Shown here piece by piece: positions 53,898-60,671 of a stretch of DNA of 64,000 bases. The stretch's first letter is position 1. The number at the start of each line of letters is the position of its first letter. The notes beneath the pieces were generated by a model. That model was not told the DNA's origin and made no database searches. It saw only the letters and a program-made list of their open reading frames with translations. Location: contig NZ_VRMJ01000036.1 in assembly GCF_009832745.1 (NCBI RefSeq), forward strand, positions 1 through 64,000, in the 5' to 3' direction. Source of the DNA: Polaribacter septentrionalilitoris. GTDB taxonomy: Bacteria; Bacteroidota; Bacteroidia; Flavobacteriales; Flavobacteriaceae. The position numbers were made by a program, and so were the translations under genes.

Positions 53898-55634
53898 ATG
53901 AAAAGAATACTTACCATTTCAATAATAATTATGAACTTATTAAATCTGTTTGGTTGCAAAGCCCAAAACGAAAATGACCCTTATTGGGAATTTAATAAAA
54001 CCGAACATTTTCGTCCTGAACTGAATAAAGGCGAATTCTTCAAATTAAGCGGTTTTGATTTTGGATGGTTTGTACTTGAACCAATGTCAAAATTTGTAAA
54101 GGACAAGGAGTTAGAAATTGAACGTGGAAAATCTTTATCATACGGACAGAAAGCACTTTACTATTGGTGGTATTTAGATGCCCAAGTTACAAATGGTGGA
54201 TTTGTTCAATTCTACTACAATGGCTATGGACCTTATATTCCAACAATAATTAAAGGATTGGAGCATATTGGAGATACTGAAATGGCAAATCTGGTTAAAA
54301 AGGCAGATAAAATCTATCAAAAAAATAAAAAGCTAATGGACAAAGCACAAGAAAGCGATTTGTTTGGGAGCGACCTTTATGATAGACTTGATGAAATGTC
54401 TTTACTTGATGACAATTACTATGAAATGAATGAAAAGACAATGTCTTTAATTGAAAAATACATTCGTAAAAACCCCAACGAAATTTGTCTTGATGAAGAT
54501 GGAAAAGAATTTGATATAACTTTTACTGGAATTTGCAAAACCTTTTATACAGACAAAACAGTTAAAGAAGAGTTTCAGCTTGAACAAGGTGTGATTAATG
54601 GAGAATTCAAATCTTTTTTTGAAAACGGTAACCCAAAGGAAAAAATAGATTACAAAAAAGGAGAACAAACTGGAGAGCGAGAAGAATTTTTCGAAAACGG
54701 AACACTAAAATATAAGGTTGTAAAAGATAAACCAAATGAAGCTCTAATACACAAATGGTTCTACGAAAACGGAGTCCAGAAAAAATTAGAAACAAAAAAA
54801 GTTGATGGCAACCAAAAATTTGGCGAATCAAAAGATTGGTATGATAATGGGCAACTTAAAGAGCAATCAAATTTCATTGATAATACTACAAGAACTGGAA
54901 AATGGCTGAAATTTTGGAAAGATGGAAGCAAAAAACTAGAAGCAGATTTTAAAGAAGGTCAAGTTTATTTTGAAAACTATTGGAACGAAAAAGGAGAGCA
55001 AACTTTAATAAACGGAACAGGCCTTTATATAAACAAATGGAATTCATTTAATGGCACAACCATATACGAAACTGAATATAAAAATTACCTTAGAGATGGG
55101 AAATCTAAGACTATCCGAAAGGGTATCGTAAGTTTAGAACAAGAATTCAAAGAAGGTAAAGAACACGGCATAACAAGAAGTTACTATGATAACGGAAATT
55201 TAGAACAAGAAACTGTTTATGAAAATGGCAAAGCTATTTCAACTAAAAAATTTACAAAGTTTACAAATCCAAAAGTCAAAACAAATGTTATTTCAAAAAT
55301 ATGCGATGGGTGCTATAAAGACTATGAGGATTATGTACTTGCTGACAATCAACCAGAACCAATAAATGACCAAATAATAGCCAAAAACTTTAAGGCTGAA
55401 AAATCAATTTTTGACGCTTATGGAGATGACCATATAATGTCTTATGGCTACTATTTATTTGTTGATAATAAAGGAAATGTAGAGGATGTAAAATTTGCTG
55501 TTGCTGACAATATGTGGCTAGATAAAGAAGTTAAAGCAAGTATGGTTGAACTGAAATTTGAACCTGCCTTAAAAGATGGAAAGCCGATAAAAAGTATACA
55601 TTATGTTCGATATAAATTAAACCTGACTGAATAA
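53898..55634 (+). CDS. Accessory lipoprotein: DUF4375 + MORN-like repeats + TonB_C-like domain
   Basis: 578 residues with a lipoprotein signal (MKRILTISIIIMNLLNLFGC). Residues about 60-190 resemble DUF4375/DMP19 (YYWWYLDAQVTNGGFVQFYY is its hallmark). Residues about 215-460 carry MORN-variant/YwqK repeats, each with an aromatic-x-NG-x-x-K pattern (FENGNPKEKIDY, FFENGTLKYKVV, YENGVQKKLE, YDNGQLKEQS, YDNGNLEQET). The C-terminal 110 residues look like a TonB_C/energy-transducer domain (VEDVKFAVADNMWLDKEVKA, LKFEPALKDGKPIKS). The combination is unusual. The gene is bounded by inverted 15-mers and followed by an attC-like element, which points to acquisition as a single-gene cassette. No function is known. 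Confidence 0.75.
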   Translation: MKRILTISIIIMNLLNLFGCKAQNENDPYWEFNKTEHFRPELNKGEFFKLSGFDFGWFVLEPMSKFVKDKELEIERGKSLSYGQKALYYWWYLDAQVTNGGFVQFYYNGYGPYIPTIIKGLEHIGDTEMANLVKKADKIYQKNKKLMDKAQESDLFGSDLYDRLDEMSLLDDNYYEMNEKTMSLIEKYIRKNPNEICLDEDGKEFDITFTGICKTFYTDKTVKEEFQLEQGVINGEFKSFFENGNPKEKIDYKKGEQTGEREEFFENGTLKYKVVKDKPNEALIHKWFYENGVQKKLETKKVDGNQKFGESKDWYDNGQLKEQSNFIDNTTRTGKWLKFWKDGSKKLEADFKEGQVYFENYWNEKGEQTLINGTGLYINKWNSFNGTTIYETEYKNYLRDGKSKTIRKGIVSLEQEFKEGKEHGITRSYYDNGNLEQETVYENGKAISTKKFTKFTNPKVKTNVISKICDGCYKDYEDYVLADNQPEPINDQIIAKNFKAEKSIFDAYGDDHIMSYGYYLFVDNKGNVEDVKFAVADNMWLDKEVKASMVELKFEPALKDGKPIKSIHYVRYKLNLTE

Positions 55635-55770
55635 AACACTATAGCTAACAATGTATAAAAATAATAGCGGTTTAATCGTTAAAACGAAACAAAGTAAATC
55701 TAAAAAAAGTCTGTGTTTAGCCGAAAAGTTCATGCGTAAAATCCGCTACTATTCTTATACTAGACCGTTA
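55635..55770 (+). repeat. attC-like fold-back recombination element
   Basis: It begins immediately after the stop codon. Left arm: CACTATAGCTAAC, AATG, then TATAAAAATAATAGCGG (to 55670). Right arm: CCGCTACTATTCTTATA (55743-55759), CTAGACC, GTTA (55767-55770). The arms pair nearly along their whole length, with different unpaired spacers (AATG against CTAGACC), like the R/L boxes and spacers of integron attC sites. The loop holds CTAAA/TTTAG. The core is GTTA followed by AAAA, so it is not a perfect GTTRRRY. Similar elements recur in flavobacterial genomes in my memory. Confidence 0.55.
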
Positions 55771-55782
55771 AAAAAAGTTTAA

Positions 55783-56205
55783 TTAAGGATGCGCATTTAC
55801 CCAAACTTCACCGTCAGAAAAGTGTTCTTTTTTCCAAATAGGAACAGTTTCTTTTAAGGTATCAATGGCAAACTCACAAGCTAAAAAAGCGGCTTTTCTA
55901 TGTTTTGCAGATGCTACAATAATCACTGGAATATCTCTAATTTGCAACATGCCTTCTGCATGATGAATGGCTATTTTTTTGATTTCAAATTTTTCTAGTG
56001 CCAAATCAGCAATTTTCTGCATTTCTTTAATTGCCATAGGTTTATAAGTAGAAAAATCTAATTGTGTGACTTCTTTTCCTTGAGTATCATTTCTAACAGT
56101 ACCTATAAATGCTGAAATACCACCACAAGCTTCATCTTCTACAAAACTGTAGCATTCTTGCAGGTTTAGTTTTTCTGAGGTTATTTTTATTGAGGTTCTT
56201 TTCAT
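55783..56205 (-). CDS. moaE: Molybdopterin synthase catalytic subunit
   Basis: 140 residues. Family signatures: GGISAFIGTVRNDTQGK, YKPMAIKEMQKIADLALEKF, IHHAEGMLQIRDIPVIIVAS, the active-site region KHRKAAFLACEFAIDTLKET and PIWKKEHFSDGEVW. With MoaD it transfers sulfur to precursor Z to make molybdopterin. moaD is 440 nt upstream on the same strand, with a plus-strand DUF3817 gene inserted between. Other moa/moe genes are not in the window. Confidence 0.95.
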   Translation of the reverse strand: MKRTSIKITSEKLNLQECYSFVEDEACGGISAFIGTVRNDTQGKEVTQLDFSTYKPMAIKEMQKIADLALEKFEIKKIAIHHAEGMLQIRDIPVIIVASAKHRKAAFLACEFAIDTLKETVPIWKKEHFSDGEVWVNAHP

Positions 56206-56333
56206 GATTTTGAGATACTAAAACTAGTTTAGCACTTATGACAAAAATAAGTAAACTATATTGTATTTTTGTACTCTATAAATAAAACGTCATTATAAAG
56301 GTTTTCTAATGAAACTATCTCTTGCTAGCACAA

Positions 56334-56361
56334 AAGATTGTTTCGTAAACTCGCAATGACA
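56334..56361. repeat. Copy of the AGATTG-TTCGT-CTCGCAATGACA dispersed repeat
   Basis: AAGATTGTTTCGTAAACTCG followed by CAATGACA matches a dispersed intergenic repeat (AGATTGCTTCGT...CTCGCAATGACA) that I know from many bacterial genomes. It lies between moaE and the DUF3817 gene. A TATTTTTG box is found at 56274-56281. Confidence 0.5.
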
Positions 56362-56374
56362 AATCCGTTTTTTG

Positions 56375-56647
56375 ATGAAGAATATCTTTAGAGTTGTTAG
56401 TTTTTTAGAAGGAATCTCTTACTTACTTTTAATGAGTTTAGGTTTGTATTACAAATACGTATTAAACGACCCTAGTTTTGTAAAACTATTTGGTATGCCT
56501 CATGGATTACTATTTATGCTATACATTATTCTTGCTTTTTTAATTAAAAAAGAAATGAATTGGGATAGCAAAACCTTTGGTATTGTATTATTAGCTTCTG
56601 TAATTCCTTTTGGAACTTTTTATGTGGATAAAAAATATTTAAGATAA
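56375..56647 (+). CDS. DUF3817 membrane protein
   Basis: 90 residues from ATG 56375 (a TTG codon just before is ignored). Three hydrophobic segments: FRVVSFLEGISYLLLMSLGL, PHGLLFMLYIILAFLI and FGIVLLASVIPFGTFYV. The start RVVSFLEGISYL and the G-MPHG turn are DUF3817 signatures; relatives occur in actinobacteria and Bacteroidota as integral membrane proteins with no known role. It lies between moaE and moaD but on the other strand, and its stop abuts the moaD stop. Confidence 0.85.
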   Translation: MKNIFRVVSFLEGISYLLLMSLGLYYKYVLNDPSFVKLFGMPHGLLFMLYIILAFLIKKEMNWDSKTFGIVLLASVIPFGTFYVDKKYLR

Positions 56648-56890
56648 TTATCCACCACTAACAGGTGGAATAATAGCTACAGTATCATTTTCTTTTAAAA
56701 CAACATCATCAGTTGCGTAAGCTTCATTAACAGCAACAGCATAAGAATTGATGTTTTCTAACTGCGGAAATTTATCCTTTAGAAAAATCTTAAATTCGGC
56801 TATATTCAAAATTCTATCAACCTCTACAACCATACTTGAAGTATTTACCAAATCAGTTGTAATTCCAAAAAAAAGGGTTTCAATTTTCAT
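56648..56890 (-). CDS. moaD: Molybdopterin synthase sulfur carrier subunit
   Basis: 80 residues, beta-grasp ubiquitin-like fold ending IIPPVSGG. The C-terminal Gly-Gly is thiocarboxylated and donates sulfur to MoaE. The body VVEVDRILNIAEFKIFLKDK and NSYAVAVNEAYATDDVVLKE fits MoaD rather than ThiS because moaE is close by. Its 3' end abuts the convergent DUF3817 gene with no spacer. Confidence 0.9.
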   Translation of the reverse strand: MKIETLFFGITTDLVNTSSMVVEVDRILNIAEFKIFLKDKFPQLENINSYAVAVNEAYATDDVVLKENDTVAIIPPVSGG

Positions 56891-56903
56891 TACTCAAAAT
56901 TAG

Positions 56904-59375
56904 TTAAAACAAACTTAACCTAAATAACAATCCATCATTTTTAATTCCTCCATAATTAGACCTTACATAATCTACTCTTAAAAAACGCCATTTACCAAAA
57001 CCAATATTATCTAAACCAACAGAATACTCTGTGTAAGGTTTTTTATCAGCCATAAATAAAGTTTTTGCTCCTCCCACCAAATGAAAGTTTAGCTTATTTA
57101 TTAATGGAATTTTACCTAAAACAGCTCCTCTAAAATTATGCTCTACATGTGCTTCTGCATATTTGTCATTGGTGTAGAATTTATAATATTCTAAAAGTCC
57201 AAAACTATTTAATTGATTGTCTAATGGAAAAGTTAACTGGTTTCCATTTGCCTGTAAATAATCCATAAAAGCAATGTTTTTTTGCTTTAAAAACATTCCT
57301 CCTCTAATGTGATAAGATAAGTCCCCATAATTTCCTGCACTAATATCTTGCCTTAAATCTGCTATAAACAAATCTGAATTTAACTCAGCATTAGAAGCGC
57401 CAAACCTTTTTATATAACGTACACTCAAAGACGGATACTTTTCATTTCCAATATTTGCTTTACTATCTGGATAACTTAAATATTTCTGACCAAAAACAAA
57501 TCTTGCGCCAATATTTAAAGTAGCAATAGAATGTTCGTAAAAAGCAGCATTTACAAAATCTGTTGTATTTAAAGGATTGTTTGAAGTATAAGGATCTGTT
57601 TTACTTTGTCTTGCAAAAGAATAATTAGTAGTATTAAATAATGGTTTTCTATTTGCATATTCTAAAGAAGAAGAGAAATAGATCCCATTTTTAATTTCTT
57701 CAGAATAAGCAATTCTACCAAAAGATTTTTCATATATCTTTAAAAAATTAAGTCTATCAAATAAAGAACTAAACGTATTGTTTAGTTTCATAATAGGTTC
57801 TCTTTCGTTAAACTGAGATGTGGTAATACCTCCAGAAATTGTCATTCTAGGTCTAGAAAAGTTATTCCATTTTTTACTAAAAAAGAACGTTGGTCTTATT
57901 GTTTTGTCTGATAAACCATAATTAACTTTTGCGCCGAAATTAATCCATTTTCCTTTGTCATTTTGTCTTTTAAAATAGGTAAATCCTAATGATGTATTGA
58001 ATCCTTGTACTGTATTAAAACTAAAATCATCTATTAACCCATTAAAATTTAAAGCCCATTTCTCATAAGAATTTCTATAGGTATACCCTGTAATAGGCGA
58101 TAATACATTAAACTTATTTTGCACCTTATTTACAGAGTCTAAATAGGTTTTAGATTTACGAACTACTTTAATACTATCCTTAATTTTATAATCTTTTACC
58201 TCTTCTATAGTTAAAGGTACAGGTCTTAGAGTATTCCAATACAAAGAATCTTTTTCTGTAGCTTCTTTTTCAAAAGTTAAAACTTCATTGGTAAAAGTTG
58301 TTTCTGTGTAATTGGGTGAGAAATCATATTCTGAATAAGCTGATGAAAAACGTCCGTCAAATTTAAATCCGAAAGCATTTACTTTAAAATCGATACTTTG
58401 ACTAATTAATACCCAAGCATCATTTTCTTTAGAATAATTATAATCTTGTTTTAAATGCAAAACATCTACCACAGGTATATTAACTTGCGCCCCAGTTACA
58501 GAAACATCTGCCCCATAAATTGCCCAATCATTTTCTACAATGTACAAAGAACCATTAAAAACACGATCATTTTTACGTTTGGGAATTAAATTGATTTTAT
58601 TGATTAGTTTTCCGTTTTTATCATAAAACGTTCCTTCTAATTTGTAATTATAGTAACTAAACGCATTTGTTGATATTGGCGAAATCAAATCATTTCCAAA
58701 TTCTACACTATTGTCATAAAAATTAATATTCGCATCTTCTGCTCTGTTAAAACTGATGCCATTATCTTGACCACTAACTTTAGAAGCTATGATTTTTTCT
58801 TTGAATCTCTTTGGTTTCTTTTGAAATTTGATTTCAGAAACAGTTTCAGATAAATAGATAATTCCGCTTCTGGTAGAATCTAAACCTCCACCAAAGTCAC
58901 CCATATTTTGCCCTAAAAACTTCTCGGGTGCATTTTTTATTTTATACAAACCTCTACTGTAAAATTTGGCTGTATATTTTGCAAACTTATCTGTATTTTT
59001 ATCTTTATTGGCAATTACATTTCTAATAATTCTATTAGCAGGATTATCTTTTGTAGAAATAGATATCTCACTCAATTGCACACTTTCTTCATCCAAAGAA
59101 ACATTTAACTCATAAGGGAATGAAGTAATTGTTATTGTTTTTTTCAATGTTTTATACCCCAAAAACTGAAAGACAATAATATACTTTCCTTTTTTACTGA
59201 TAGGCAAAATATACTCTCCATTATCATTAGAAGTAGTTCCTGTAACAGTATTATCTAGGTAAATACTCACAAAAGACAAAGGATTATTATTTGTATCTGT
59301 TATTTTTCCTGTTACAACTTGACTGGTAATTGACAATGATACTAGAAACAAAAAAATAAAAGTAATTTTTTTCAT
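56904..59375 (-). CDS. DUF5686 outer-membrane protein with CarboxypepD_reg domain
   Basis: 823 residues. Signal peptide KKITFIFLFLVSLSITSQ, then a carboxypeptidase-regulatory-like domain (about 20-100: VVTGKITDTNNNPLSFVSIY). The rest is DUF5686: ISTKDNPANRIIRNVIANKD is its usual start, and the C-terminal half is an outer-membrane barrel ending FGKWRFLRVDYVRSNYGGIK and LLFRLSLF with terminal Phe. Such proteins are common in Bacteroidota and their role is unknown. It lies 13 nt upstream of moaD on the same strand, likely by chance. Confidence 0.88.
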   Translation of the reverse strand: MKKITFIFLFLVSLSITSQVVTGKITDTNNNPLSFVSIYLDNTVTGTTSNDNGEYILPISKKGKYIIVFQFLGYKTLKKTITITSFPYELNVSLDEESVQLSEISISTKDNPANRIIRNVIANKDKNTDKFAKYTAKFYSRGLYKIKNAPEKFLGQNMGDFGGGLDSTRSGIIYLSETVSEIKFQKKPKRFKEKIIASKVSGQDNGISFNRAEDANINFYDNSVEFGNDLISPISTNAFSYYNYKLEGTFYDKNGKLINKINLIPKRKNDRVFNGSLYIVENDWAIYGADVSVTGAQVNIPVVDVLHLKQDYNYSKENDAWVLISQSIDFKVNAFGFKFDGRFSSAYSEYDFSPNYTETTFTNEVLTFEKEATEKDSLYWNTLRPVPLTIEEVKDYKIKDSIKVVRKSKTYLDSVNKVQNKFNVLSPITGYTYRNSYEKWALNFNGLIDDFSFNTVQGFNTSLGFTYFKRQNDKGKWINFGAKVNYGLSDKTIRPTFFFSKKWNNFSRPRMTISGGITTSQFNEREPIMKLNNTFSSLFDRLNFLKIYEKSFGRIAYSEEIKNGIYFSSSLEYANRKPLFNTTNYSFARQSKTDPYTSNNPLNTTDFVNAAFYEHSIATLNIGARFVFGQKYLSYPDSKANIGNEKYPSLSVRYIKRFGASNAELNSDLFIADLRQDISAGNYGDLSYHIRGGMFLKQKNIAFMDYLQANGNQLTFPLDNQLNSFGLLEYYKFYTNDKYAEAHVEHNFRGAVLGKIPLINKLNFHLVGGAKTLFMADKKPYTEYSVGLDNIGFGKWRFLRVDYVRSNYGGIKNDGLLFRLSLF

Positions 59376-59469
59376 GGTTGGTTTTTGTTGATAGACGCAA
59401 ACATAGAACTTATGTTACAATCAATCCCTTATTTTTTGTTAAACAAGCTTAAAGGTTTCATAAAAAAGA

Positions 59470-60489
59470 CTACTTGATTTTTGTAGATTCTCTAATTACT
59501 AAATCTGTTTCTAACACAACCTTATTATAACGGATGTTTTTGTTTTTCTTTTTGTTTTTTATTTCTTTATATAACAATTTAAATGCCTCTTTTCCCATTT
59601 TAAAACCTGGTTGATTGACAGTTGTTAAAGAAGGAGAAATTACAGATGCCATAAACCAATTACTAAAACCAATTACATTTATTTGTTCTGGTACTTTTAT
59701 GCCTTTATTATTAAATTCTGATATGGCGCCAATGGCTACTAAATCTGTATTAATAAATATTCCATCAACGTTGGTATGATCTTTTAATAATTGGTTTGCA
59801 TAAAATTTACCTTCTTCAAAACTCATATCATTTAGGAGATATACCAAAGAGGGATCATAAACTATATTGTTATCGGTTAAAGCTTGCTTGTAGCCTAAAA
59901 ACCTATCTATTGAGTTTTGTGGTAATAACGGACCTCTAAAATGTGCAATTCTTTTACAACCAATATCAATTAAATATTGTGTGGCTTTATAGGCAGCTTT
60001 TCTGTCGTCTATAATAACTTTAGAACATTTTACTACTTTGGCAATTTTGTCAAACATTACCAAAGGTGTTTCGTGTTCTATAATTTCTGATATATGTTTA
60101 TAATCTGCAGTACCATTTGCTAAAGAAATTAAAATACCATCAACTCTTTTGCTAATGAGTAAATCTATCTGTTTTTTTTCTAGCTCATAAGACTCATTAG
60201 ATTGAAGTGTAATTACCAAATATCCCTTTTTTTCTGCTTGAGAAATAATCCCTTTAATAACACTTGAAAAAAAATGGTGTACAATTTCAGGAATTATTAA
60301 ACCAATAGTTTTAGATTCTTTTGTTCTTAAATTTACAGCAAAAGAATTTGGTTTATAATTTAACATAGCAGCAGTTTCCCGAACCAACTTTCTGGTTTTT
60401 TTACTAACATCAGGGTATTCTTTAAGAGCTTTAGATACCGTAGTTATGGAAATACCCAATTCTTCCGCTATTTGTTTAAGTGTGACCAA
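59470..60489 (-). CDS. LacI family transcriptional regulator
   Basis: 339 residues from a TTG start, giving the standard N-terminus VTLKQIAEELGISITTVSKA (HTH 3-22) and the hinge helix NYKPNSFAVNLRT. The sugar-binding core (TIGLIIPEIVHHFFSSVIKG, VDGILISLANG, FINTDLVAIGAI, SPSLTTVNQPGFKMG) follows. It is divergent from a TonB receptor gene; two perfect LacI-type operators (60556-60592) lie between. By context it senses an imported sugar or derivative, possibly a maltodextrin given the SLC45-type transporter downstream (inferred). Confidence 0.93.
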   Translation of the reverse strand: MVTLKQIAEELGISITTVSKALKEYPDVSKKTRKLVRETAAMLNYKPNSFAVNLRTKESKTIGLIIPEIVHHFFSSVIKGIISQAEKKGYLVITLQSNESYELEKKQIDLLISKRVDGILISLANGTADYKHISEIIEHETPLVMFDKIAKVVKCSKVIIDDRKAAYKATQYLIDIGCKRIAHFRGPLLPQNSIDRFLGYKQALTDNNIVYDPSLVYLLNDMSFEEGKFYANQLLKDHTNVDGIFINTDLVAIGAISEFNNKGIKVPEQINVIGFSNWFMASVISPSLTTVNQPGFKMGKEAFKLLYKEIKNKKKNKNIRYNKVVLETDLVIRESTKIK

Positions 60490-60555
60490 AAAATCATATT
60501 GTTATAAAATTAAACTCTACTATTTTACCATGTAAATATACTAAATTATCTCAAT

Positions 60556-60592
60556 CGAAAACGTTTTCGGAAAATCGAAAACGTTTTCGATT
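60556..60592. promoter_or_regulatory. Twin LacI-family operators
   Basis: CGAAAACGTTTTCG occurs twice, at 60556-60569 and 60576-60589, with 20 bp between centres (about two helical turns). The second is extended to AATCGAAAACGTTTTCGATT (60573-60592). The central CG flanked by A/T-rich half-sites is the LacI/CcpA-type operator form. Just right of them are TTG (60600-60602), N22 and TACATTTG (60625-60632), the likely promoter of the receptor gene. Confidence 0.88.
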
Positions 60593-60671
60593 TATTTATT
60601 TGATAATTTAAAAACCAATAAAAATACATTTGACAAAAAATAATTAACTTTTTTATTAAATTAATACTAAA

